Source: Methylomusa anaerophila
GTDB taxonomy: Bacteria; Bacillota; Negativicutes; Sporomusales; Sporomusaceae
Reading direction: 5' to 3'
Assembly (NCBI RefSeq): GCF_003966895.1
Contig: NZ_AP018449.1
Coordinates: 1,123,424-1,187,423 of the forward strand
Length of the DNA stretch: 64,000 bases
In this document: in pieces, positions 1 to 7,100 of the stretch
How the letters are laid out: each line of letters opens with the position of its first letter
Numbering within the stretch: position 1 is the stretch's first letter
Made by a program: the position numbers and the translations under genes
Notes under the pieces: model-generated
Databases searched by the model: none
What the model was told of the DNA's origin: nothing
The model's input: only the letters and a program-made list of their open reading frames with translations

Positions 1-213
1 GTCGGCAACAAAACTGTAGGTGCCGCCGGCGTCCAACACAAAACCCACGTCATACCCCTGGCGCATTCGTACAGCGATATCCACCCGGGTTTCCTGCCCC
101 CGATACCCACGAATGGCTGCTTGTTCCTCAACCTCATAACCCAGGTCTTGTAAACACCGGATAAGCATTTCCTTATTGGCGATCTTGGTTGCCACCTGAC
201 TAAAATGCGACAC
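1..213 (-). CDS. DUF1257 (Ycf35-like) protein, N-terminal part
   Basis: The window edge cuts this gene; the first 71 codons are visible. It opens with a GTG start and reads SHFSQVATKIANKE, then a CLQDLGYEVEE stretch and later VDIAVRM and GYDVGFV. This is the recognisable start of the DUF1257 family, which includes the plastid and cyanobacterial Ycf35 protein of unknown function. An AGGAGG ribosome site lies eight bases before the GTG. The Hsp70-like gene ends 17 bases upstream on the same strand, so the two are very probably co-transcribed. The rest of the operon lies off the left edge; in other genomes such genes often neighbour DUF2997 and AAA-ATPase genes, which cannot be checked here. Confidence 0.82.
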   Translation of the reverse strand, partial: MSHFSQVATKIANKEMLIRCLQDLGYEVEEQAAIRGYRGQETRVDIAVRMRQGYDVGFVLDAGGTYSFVAD

Positions 214-230
214 AAACTTTCCCTCCTGTC

Positions 231-1754
231 TTAGATTAACTGTGCCAAGGGTACATTATCAGCCAGAATTTCCCGACTTAGGAAGTCCCTCGCCGTGATG
301 GTAAGCCTCCTGGCCCCGTCCAGGCCGAACTCAACTTCCACCGCCGGCTGCCCTTGTTTAAACGGCTGGGAACCGATCAAAATCAAAGGTTCATCTTTGT
401 TAATGCAACTGCCTCCCTGTTCTTCCAGACGGTACGCCAGCAGAGCAAACTCCTGCTGGCCGTTGTAGCTGGCTCTGATAATTGCTTTGGCAACCAGGCC
501 GTCACTGGGAAAAAACGTACCGCCGGCGACTACGGGAAGGTATTCATATATATCTCCCTGTAAATATCTTAAACCATAATCATACCGGATATAACCGCAG
601 GTGTCTACTCCCGCCGCCAGAGTTGCCGCCCCGCAGGCAACCGCATCCAGCGGCCGTTGGTCGTAAACCGGGATGCCGGCAAAATACTCCCTGACCCAGG
701 AGCGAATGCAAGGTATCAGGGCGGTTCCCCCCACCATAACCACTCCGTCCAGGGAGGAAATACCATGCCCCAGATGCTCACAGCGGCGCAGAGCCTGCCT
801 TATATTATCTTCAATACGACTGAAGAACCGGTTATCCTCCAATAATTTTAGCAGCATTTCCCGCCTGATTACCGCCTGTAACTCGAAATCAGGCAGTGAG
901 ATATTCACATCTGTTTCCGTTTGTACTGTCAGCCGCTCCTTGACCTTATTACAAATATCGACGATTTGACCGCGAACGGCTTCAACCGCCGCCGGGTTCA
1001 AACCCTGCGGTTTAATAAATTCGTCCGCCAGCCAATTGTCAATATCTTCTCCGCCCAGTTCGTCCTTAACCAAACCGATAATCCGGAAAAAGCGTTCTTC
1101 CCCTGTTTCCGACCTGGGTTCCGCCGTTACTACCGCGGTGTTAAGATTTCTACTCTCAATGTCAATAAACAGATAGGTACGGTACGGTTTCACCAGGCAG
1201 CCCGAGCCCCAGGCCGCCGCCAGCGGCTCCTCAACAAAGAATACCCGCCTTATACCGGCCTGCCTGGCCGCGCTTTCCAGCCACTGACGATATTTTTTTT
1301 CTAAAGCCGGATTGGCCAAAACCGTTACCGGCAGGGTAATTGTCATTCCCTTTTCCTGATTGGCCAGGCCCAAGGTGCTGGCGGCGTCGCCAATCACCCG
1401 GGTCAGGTAATCCATTGCTGCCTGAATCCGGCTGATCTGCCTGCCGCCAATTCGGCAATATACCTTTTTCCCAGTCGTCAAATCATACTTGAAATTGCGC
1501 AAAACCTGGCTTTGCGGCTCCAAATCCGCCAGGGAGTTATCAATTTCTTGCCCCACTTTGCAGCCGTCCGCGGCGTATTGAATGGTCGACGGGATGAGAA
1601 AAACTCCCGGCGAAGGGTCGGGTCCCTCGGTCCAATAGCGGGCCGGGTAGGAAATATCCGGTATAAATAAGGACTTAGCCCGCTGTTCTCCCTTATGCCA
1701 GTAGGCTACAACCGTATTTGCCGCCCCGAAATCCAAGGCAATTGTGCCAGTCAC
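231..1754 (-). CDS. Hsp70-like actin-fold ATPase with altered phosphate-2 loop
   Basis: This is an Hsp70/DnaK-superfamily protein of about 507 residues. Visible motifs in order are the phosphate-1 loop TIALDFGAANTVVAYW, the MTITLPV strand, VEEPLAAAW (matching the DnaK NEPTAAAL segment), GGEDIDNWLADEF, and the adenosine motif VVMVGGTALIPCIR. A short C-terminal beta-rich region follows, with no obvious DnaK helical lid. The usual phosphate-2 signature DLGGGT is replaced by DIESRNLNTAVV, so normal ATP hydrolysis is doubtful. The open frame extends upstream to 1856, but that part lies inside a palindromic repeat. GTG at 1754 is preferred because an AAAGGGCGG site sits 7 bases upstream; GTG at 1763 is the alternative. 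It lies between the HEAT/WD40 gene and the DUF1257 gene. It is not a canonical DnaK, and its client is unknown. Confidence 0.8.
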   Translation of the reverse strand: MTGTIALDFGAANTVVAYWHKGEQRAKSLFIPDISYPARYWTEGPDPSPGVFLIPSTIQYAADGCKVGQEIDNSLADLEPQSQVLRNFKYDLTTGKKVYCRIGGRQISRIQAAMDYLTRVIGDAASTLGLANQEKGMTITLPVTVLANPALEKKYRQWLESAARQAGIRRVFFVEEPLAAAWGSGCLVKPYRTYLFIDIESRNLNTAVVTAEPRSETGEERFFRIIGLVKDELGGEDIDNWLADEFIKPQGLNPAAVEAVRGQIVDICNKVKERLTVQTETDVNISLPDFELQAVIRREMLLKLLEDNRFFSRIEDNIRQALRRCEHLGHGISSLDGVVMVGGTALIPCIRSWVREYFAGIPVYDQRPLDAVACGAATLAAGVDTCGYIRYDYGLRYLQGDIYEYLPVVAGGTFFPSDGLVAKAIIRASYNGQQEFALLAYRLEEQGGSCINKDEPLILIGSQPFKQGQPAVEVEFGLDGARRLTITARDFLSREILADNVPLAQLI

Positions 1755-1771
1755 CGTCGCCACCGCCCTTT

Positions 1772-1899
1772 TTGAGAGTGTTGAAAAAGCGCATCTGCGT
1801 CGTTGACACTCCGGTTGCTTTGCTTGCGTACAAACCACGTACGCGGCGCGGCGCAATCCTCGCGTCGCCTAGCATATGCATCTTTTTGAACACTCTCAA
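1772..1899. repeat. Palindromic repeat element, family 1, copy A (128 bp)
   Basis: The ends form an 11-bp perfect inverted repeat, TTGAGAGTGTT and AACACTCTCAA, followed by imperfect pairing. The interior holds a small hairpin, GCGTAC-loop-GTACGC, and the blocks TGCTAGGCGACGCGAGGA and AACGACGCAGATG read on the minus strand. The element sits between the stop of one minus-strand gene and the start of the next. It carries no ORF of its own. Copy B at 4120-4239 shares the interior but not the outer arms. It resembles REP/MITE-type non-autonomous elements; the transposase that would mobilise it is not visible. Confidence 0.75.
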
Positions 1900-1903
1900 G
1901 ATA

Positions 1904-4042
1904 TTAGAACATTATATCCCGCCGGAATTTGGCCGTCAGCACAGTATTAAGAAATTGACAGATTTGTCGCTGCTCATTATTTAACTCGCCAGACGCATCC
2001 ATTGCCAATTGCTGCGCGTAATCCCAATCGGCATGGTTAGCTGCCGCCAGCGGTTTTGCCCAGCGGACTTGAAATAACGCAACCGTGTTATCAAGCCGGC
2101 TGCCGACTGCCGCTATATCCCCGTTCTGGCTTAAAGCCAAAAAATCACCTGCTGCCCCAGCCGGCTGTTGCCACATTTGTTGTTCATTCCACCAGATTTT
2201 CACGCAGCCGTCAGCTCCTGCGCTTGCCAGCAAGCTATCGGTTGCAGCCAATGCCGTCACCGGTCCGGCGTGAGCGCAGACTACGCCCCCGGGTTTTCCC
2301 GCTGCCAGCGGCCAGAAACGGATTCTGCCGTTCTTGCCGCCGCTATATAAGCCTTGTTGACCGGGATGAACGGCAGTTGCGCCTGACACCCCGGCAGGCA
2401 TCTGGCTGCGGGTTGTCATAAATGCCCCATCCCACTGCCACAAACGAATCACCGGCGCCATGACCCTGTCTTTAGCCGCAGCCAGTATTTTTCCTTGATT
2501 ATTAATAAATATACTCTCTACCAAGCCGGGCTGCCCTTTTACCGTCGCAGTCCATTTTATGTCCGGCATAGTCCAGATATGTGCCTTTCCGTCCGCCCCG
2601 GCTGTTGCCAAGTACCGCCCGTCAGGAGAAAAGGCCAGACAGGTAACTGCCGCCGCATGAAGATCTACCGTACGCCAAGGCAGTCCAAGTTCAAACTCCC
2701 GTTCATCCCCGATGCGCCAAAGCCGCACCCGGCCGTCGCCGCCCCCGCCTGCCAGTATCTTGCCGTCCGGATGAAAGGCCAGGCATTGTAAATTAGCGCC
2801 GCTATCCCTTAAGAAAAGCTTGCCAACGGATCTTCCGTCAGGTACAAAGACATCTTTGCCCTGACCGGGGCACAACTCCACCATAAGCCGCCATATGAGC
2901 CTGTCCCAGGGCGGCGGCTGCCAGGCAGCCCGCGCCAAAATAAGCGTCATCTCGGCGGCCCACTCCACCGGCGCGCGGAATATCATGCGGTACATATCCG
3001 CCCAAGCCTGCCGGTCCGCTAATATATTGACTACGCAAGACCAGTCATCCCAGGTGATTTGTTCATAATCCTGCGGACTGCCGCAACCAAGCAGCAGTTC
3101 CACAACCAGGCGACTGTTGCCGCTGCGGCGGGTGACCTTTAAAAATCTGTCTTTTTCTGCCGTTGTCGCCCGGGAGTAACCGGCGGCCAGCAGCGGCCGA
3201 TGATCCTGCCAGTCAAGAGCAAAATACTTCTCCCATTGTTCAGTCAGGCAATAAAACAACGCTGCCCGGCTATCTTCCTGCGGTGTATAGCCGGCGGCAA
3301 TCACCCAGGCGATAAGCCTTGGGTCGGCAGCCGGGTTGAGCGCCTCCTCACACAAAGCGTCAATGGCGGCGGCAGCAGTCAGTGTAAGCATAGCCTCCCT
3401 GGCCGCCCCGGCAATATCCCGGTCCGAATCACCGGCAGCGGCAATTAACTCCCTGACTGTTTCCCGCCCCCAAGACAGCATGGAAATAGCCGCGCCGGTT
3501 TTTAACACGGTAAGAACCCTGTTCCTGATTGGCCCGGCGGCAACATAACCGGCTTCGGCAATAATCGCCGCCAAGTCCTGCCGGCGGCTGTCCACCCATA
3601 AGGAACAAAAGGCGTCAATGGAACCCCCGTCGGTTAACCGCCCCAATGCCTTCCGGGCGTTTGCTGCCACAACAGCATCCGTGTTATTAAGGGCGTCAAC
3701 CAAATGCGTTACTACCTCCGGTCCCATGCCGGCGGGAATCTCCGGTTTTCCCGCCGCCAGCGCAACCTGTACTTGGTTGGCAAAGGCGGCGGTGATAGCC
3801 GCCGCCTCTGCCTCTTTTTCCTTATTATCTTCCGTGCCGGCCAATACCGGATCACCATCACCGGCAGCCCGTATCCGCTCCATAACCGTCCAAATGATCT
3901 CGCGGATATTCTGCCGCTCCCCCTCCGTCATCTGCTCGGCAATCACCTGTTCCACAAGCCTGCGTAATTCCAACACATACTCAGCGGGAAAGATCCATCC
4001 CAACTGCCGCAAATACTCTTTGTCGTCATCCCGAAGAACCAT
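1904..4042 (-). CDS. HEAT-repeat and WD40-repeat protein
   Basis: This is a soluble protein of about 712 residues. The first 70 residues are helical and charged. Residues of roughly 90-330 carry helical HEAT-like repeats (for example VTHLVDALNNTDAVVAANA). From about residue 420 there are five or more WD40 blades, seen as repeated units such as LAFSPDGRYLATAGADGK followed by AHIW, and LAFHPDGKILAGGGGDGR followed by VRLW. No enzymatic motif or signal peptide is seen, which suggests a scaffold. The ATG at 4042 is chosen because GGAGGG lies six bases upstream; the longer frame to 4081 has no such site. It is the first gene of the group with the Hsp70-like and DUF1257 genes, separated from the Hsp70-like gene only by a repeat element. 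Partners are unknown. Confidence 0.8.
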   Translation of the reverse strand: MVLRDDDKEYLRQLGWIFPAEYVLELRRLVEQVIAEQMTEGERQNIREIIWTVMERIRAAGDGDPVLAGTEDNKEKEAEAAAITAAFANQVQVALAAGKPEIPAGMGPEVVTHLVDALNNTDAVVAANARKALGRLTDGGSIDAFCSLWVDSRRQDLAAIIAEAGYVAAGPIRNRVLTVLKTGAAISMLSWGRETVRELIAAAGDSDRDIAGAAREAMLTLTAAAAIDALCEEALNPAADPRLIAWVIAAGYTPQEDSRAALFYCLTEQWEKYFALDWQDHRPLLAAGYSRATTAEKDRFLKVTRRSGNSRLVVELLLGCGSPQDYEQITWDDWSCVVNILADRQAWADMYRMIFRAPVEWAAEMTLILARAAWQPPPWDRLIWRLMVELCPGQGKDVFVPDGRSVGKLFLRDSGANLQCLAFHPDGKILAGGGGDGRVRLWRIGDEREFELGLPWRTVDLHAAAVTCLAFSPDGRYLATAGADGKAHIWTMPDIKWTATVKGQPGLVESIFINNQGKILAAAKDRVMAPVIRLWQWDGAFMTTRSQMPAGVSGATAVHPGQQGLYSGGKNGRIRFWPLAAGKPGGVVCAHAGPVTALAATDSLLASAGADGCVKIWWNEQQMWQQPAGAAGDFLALSQNGDIAAVGSRLDNTVALFQVRWAKPLAAANHADWDYAQQLAMDASGELNNEQRQICQFLNTVLTAKFRRDIMF

Positions 4043-4119
4043 GATAATCCCTCCCCCCGCTGAATAAAAACTACTACTCATCTAGCTACACGGTACTTGC
4101 TCAGCCCATCAACTGCCAC

Positions 4120-4239
4120 GAACTGCTTAGAAATGGCCAGGTGCTAGGCACGACGAGGACCGGAACGGAAGCGTACTGGTCGTACGCTGGAGTGAGGACC
4201 ACAGGAGTAACGACGCAGATGGCCGTTTATAAGCAGTTC
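4120..4239. repeat. Palindromic repeat element, family 1, copy B (120 bp)
   Basis: The element starts GAACTGCTTA and ends TAAGCAGTTC. Pairing continues inward as GAACTGCTTAGAAATGGCCA against GAACTGCTTATAAACGGCCA. The interior carries TGCTAGGCACGACGAGGA, the hairpin GCGTAC-TGGTC-GTACGC, GGAGTG and AACGACGCAGATGG. These match copy A in order and spacing, while the outer arms are unrelated in sequence to copy A. It lies in the gap between cydB (stop at 4244) and the HEAT/WD40 gene, and could act as a bidirectional terminator or boundary. Confidence 0.75.
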
Positions 4240-4243
4240 CCCC

Positions 4244-5248
4244 CTAATACTGGAGATCCTTCACCGACACCCGTTTGCGGAAAATCCAGTACACCCATCC
4301 CTGATACACCAAAACCACCGGCACCAAGGCCAAAGCGGCGATTGTCATAATCGTAAGGGTATAAGGGGAGGACGATGAATTAGTAATCGTCAGGCTCCAG
4401 GCGGGATTAAGGCTGGATACCATGAGACGCGGGAAAAGGCCCCAGAAAAAGGCTGCCGTTGTAAGCAAAATTGTGGCGCAGCTTAAAATAAAGCCTAACC
4501 CGCAGCGTTTAACGTATACGGCGCCGAAGGAAGCCACAAAGACCACAACCGCTCCCCACAAGGACACGCCGGCGCCGGCACTGGCGAACAGGTCGGTATT
4601 GCCGTAAGTCATGGCCACCAGAATCAAACAGGCAATTGCCGCCAATACTCCTGTGCCCTGCGCCGCCTTGCGGGCTCTTTCCGCCATCTCCTCTTCGGTT
4701 TTAAGGGTAAGATAGACAGCGCCATGATAAGTAAATACCAGGAAGAAAGCCAGGCCGCCAATCAGAGTGTAAGGACTTAATAAGTCGAAAAAGGTTCCCA
4801 CATACTGCATTTTGGCATCGATAGGGACGCCTTTAATCAGGTTGGCAACTGCCACACCCCATAACAGGGCCGGTACGGCGCTGCCAAAAAATATCAGCCA
4901 ATCCCAGGTACGGCGCCAACCGGGATTATCGTCCTTGCTGCGAAACTCAAAAGCCACTCCCCGGCCGATAAGAGCCATCAAGATTAAGAACAGCGCCAGG
5001 TAAAAGCCGCTGAACAACGTGGCGTACACATGGGGGAAAGCGGCAAACATGGCGCCGCCGGCCGTAATCATCCACACTTCGTTGCCATCCCATACCGGAC
5101 CGACGGTATTGATGATTACCCGCCTCTCGGTGTCATTTTTCCCTAAGAAAGGCAACAAAATACCCACCCCGTAATCAAAACCCTCCAGCAGGAAAAAGCC
5201 GGTGAAAAGAACGGTAAGGAGTATAAACCACAGAACTGTCAGTTCCAT
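4244..5248 (-). CDS. cydB: Cytochrome bd quinol oxidase subunit II
   Basis: CydB is the second membrane subunit of the cytochrome bd oxidase, which oxidises quinol and reduces O2 to water at high affinity. The 334-residue protein has the expected N-terminal stretch LLEGFDYGVGILLPFLG and the segment VWDGNEVWMITAGGAMFAAFP, both typical of CydB, plus about eight or nine hydrophobic segments. Length is normal. Its ATG lies inside the end of cydA (10-bp overlap), so translation is coupled. No cydC, cydD or cydX gene follows; a palindromic repeat comes directly after the stop. In an otherwise anaerobic-looking organism the likely role is oxygen detoxification or microaerobic respiration (inference). 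Confidence 0.96.
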   Translation of the reverse strand: MELTVLWFILLTVLFTGFFLLEGFDYGVGILLPFLGKNDTERRVIINTVGPVWDGNEVWMITAGGAMFAAFPHVYATLFSGFYLALFLILMALIGRGVAFEFRSKDDNPGWRRTWDWLIFFGSAVPALLWGVAVANLIKGVPIDAKMQYVGTFFDLLSPYTLIGGLAFFLVFTYHGAVYLTLKTEEEMAERARKAAQGTGVLAAIACLILVAMTYGNTDLFASAGAGVSLWGAVVVFVASFGAVYVKRCGLGFILSCATILLTTAAFFWGLFPRLMVSSLNPAWSLTITNSSSSPYTLTIMTIAALALVPVVLVYQGWVYWIFRKRVSVKDLQY

Positions 5249-6624
5249 AATGTCGCCCCCTTTGTAATAGGTTGTACCGGAGTCAGAGGAGTATCAACAG
5301 GTCCTTGTTTGGCAAATTTTTGCACGAGATAAACGGCTGCAGCCGCCAACAGACCGTAAACCAGCGTAAAGCCGATAAGAGATATCCAAATGCTGCCGGC
5401 GCCCACGGCCGGGGAAACAGCCTGATCCACCCGCTGCAGCCCGAATACGATCCACGGCTGCCGTCCGGTTTCCGTCAAAAACCAGCCGGTTGAATTGGCA
5501 ATATACGGCAGCGGCAGCATCCATATAAGCCCTTTCAATAGCCACGGCGTTGTGGCAAGAGTGCCTTTTTTCGCGAAATACGCCGCCAGCAGCAGCATTA
5601 GGATCATGATACCCCCGGCAGCTATCATAATCCGAAAGCTCCAGAATACCGGCGTTACCGGCGGAACGTAGTTGCCGGGACCATATTTAGCTATATATTC
5701 TTTTTCGATGTCTTTGATTCCTTTTACTTCACCTGCCGGCGAATTATACATCAACAATGATAGCGCGTTGGGTATTTTAATTTCAAAAGGATTGGTCTTT
5801 TTCGTCTCGTCAATCACGGCAGCCACCCCGAATGGCGCCGGGTTGGCCGTCTCCCACAAAGCTTCCGCGGCCGCCAGTTTCATCGGCTGAGCCTTGCCCA
5901 TAAATTGAGCTTGCAAATGCCCGGTTCCCATGACCAGCAGCAAACCCGCCACAGCCCAGGCCAGGCCAAATTTCATTGAGGTGCGGAAGAAGTCCGGATA
6001 AGATTGCCGCAAGAGCTGCCAGGCGCTGATTGCCACCACAAATACCCCGGCGGTAACCATGCCGGAAAATAGGACGTGGGCAAATTGATGCCAGGCATAC
6101 GGATTGGTCAACAGGGCCGCAAAGTTTGTCATTTCCGCCCGGCCGTTATTGATGGCGTATCCCACCGGCGACTGCATAAAGGAGTTGGCCACCAAAATCC
6201 AGAAAGCCGACAGGTTGCTGGCAAAAGCCACCATCCATATGCTTAGGGCATGGAGTGCCTTCGGCAAGCGGTCCCAGCCGAATATCCACAACCCCAGGAA
6301 AGTAGACTCCAGATAAAAAGCCGTGAGCGCTTCCATCGCCAGCGGCGCGCCGAAAATATCCCCCATGAAGCGGGAATATTCGGACCAGTTCATCCCAAAA
6401 TGAAATTCCTGCACAATACCGGTAACAACACCCATGATGAAATTGATCAGGAACAGTTTTCCCCAAAACTTGGTCTGCTGTTTGTACAATTCATTACCTG
6501 TCCGGACATACATAGTTTCCAAAATGGCGATAAAAATAGTCAATCCCAATGTCATTGGCACAAATAAAAAGTGATAAACAGAAGTAATGCCAAATTGCCA
6601 TCTGGCAAGCAACAGCTCACTCAT
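5239..6624 (-). CDS. cydA: Cytochrome bd quinol oxidase subunit I
   Basis: CydA carries the haem groups and the quinol site of cytochrome bd oxidase. The 461-residue membrane protein shows the N-terminal SELLLARWQFGITSVYH region with family histidines, HFGMNWSEYSRF, and the conserved ETGRQPWIVFG motif near residue 390. Its length fits the short Q-loop class found in Firmicutes. GGAGGG lies about eight bases before the ATG. The start codon overlaps the TGA of a short upstream reading frame derived from an Rrf2-type regulator, so its translation may depend on that leader. It is followed with a 10-bp overlap by cydB. Confidence 0.96.
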   Translation of the reverse strand: MSELLLARWQFGITSVYHFLFVPMTLGLTIFIAILETMYVRTGNELYKQQTKFWGKLFLINFIMGVVTGIVQEFHFGMNWSEYSRFMGDIFGAPLAMEALTAFYLESTFLGLWIFGWDRLPKALHALSIWMVAFASNLSAFWILVANSFMQSPVGYAINNGRAEMTNFAALLTNPYAWHQFAHVLFSGMVTAGVFVVAISAWQLLRQSYPDFFRTSMKFGLAWAVAGLLLVMGTGHLQAQFMGKAQPMKLAAAEALWETANPAPFGVAAVIDETKKTNPFEIKIPNALSLLMYNSPAGEVKGIKDIEKEYIAKYGPGNYVPPVTPVFWSFRIMIAAGGIMILMLLLAAYFAKKGTLATTPWLLKGLIWMLPLPYIANSTGWFLTETGRQPWIVFGLQRVDQAVSPAVGAGSIWISLIGFTLVYGLLAAAAVYLVQKFAKQGPVDTPLTPVQPITKGATLWN

Positions 6625-6755
6625 TTTCCTATCCCTCCATGTTCATGTTTTTCGTCCGTCGCCGGTGAAGCGAAGGAAACACCCCTGCCGGGCGGCAACC
6701 TGGACAAATGCAGTACCACCCGGAACGCATAATCGGCGGCCTGATTCAATTGCAC
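6621..6755 (-). pseudogene. Rrf2-regulator N-terminal fragment, possible cydA leader ORF
   Basis: A 44-codon frame starts at GTG 6755 behind a good GGAGGTGA site. The first 25 residues read VQLNQAADYAFRVVLHLSRL, then PPG; this is the recognisable start of Rrf2-family winged-helix regulators, which normally run to 130-150 residues and carry an Fe-S-binding cysteine cluster. After PPGRGV the sequence leaves the family, with no recognition helix and no cysteines, and ends in a TGA that overlaps the ATG of cydA (sequence AAAATGAG). It is therefore a deletion remnant fused to cydA's leader, or a retained leader peptide that couples translation into cydA. Confidence 0.7.
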
Positions 6756-6785
6756 CCCATCTCACCTCCGCTTTCCATAAAATAT

Positions 6786-6804
6786 ATTATACTGAAACGG
6801 TATA
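6786..6804 (-). promoter_or_regulatory. Probable cydAB promoter -10 with inverted repeat
   Basis: Read on the minus strand, TATAAT lies at 6786-6791, about 30 bases before the Rrf2-fragment start. It overlaps an inverted repeat, TATAC-N7-GTATA (6788-6804), a plausible operator. A good -35 box is not evident, which would fit an activator-dependent or repressor-controlled promoter. Which regulator binds here is unknown. Confidence 0.45.
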
Positions 6805-6987
6805 GTATTAGTTCTATTTTACCTCTTTATTTTTTTAAATTCAAGATGTCTTTTAATAATTTTTATTTATTACTTATATTTCTTTTACCAGCCTGTTCTT
6901 CAACTTGTCTGCCGCATTTATCTTTCTTTTCCTTTTTATTTAAATACTTCAAATATAATTCCAATTTATTAAAGAAGTCTTAAAATT
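6805..6987. other. AT-rich gap between divergent transcripts
   Basis: This stretch separates the leftward cydAB promoter from the rightward nucleotidase promoter. It is very rich in A and T, contains no reading frame with a ribosome site, and shows no repeat or RNA gene that I recognise. Confidence 0.6.
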
Positions 6988-7021
6988 TACTTAACAAATA
7001 AGTAGAAAATTTCTCTATAAT
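6988..7021 (+). promoter_or_regulatory. Promoter and operator-like repeat before nucleotidase gene
   Basis: TATAAT at 7016-7021 is a good -10 box about 80 bases before the nucleotidase start. TTAACA, 19 bases further up, could be a weak -35. The inverted repeat TACTTA-N5-TAAGTA (6988-7004) covers that -35 position and would suit a repressor. Phosphate or nucleotide control is only a guess. Confidence 0.4.
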
Positions 7022-7100
7022 TTATACTATAGCTATTTCTAGATTAATGGGGAATTTTGTCGCACTGTTGCAAAATGTAAAAATCAGGAGGTTTCAAAAA

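Noticed and set aside
1772..4239. Integron attC sites
   Set aside because: The elements are palindromic, but the attC core ends (RYYYAAC and GTTRRRY) and gene cassettes with an integrase are missing.
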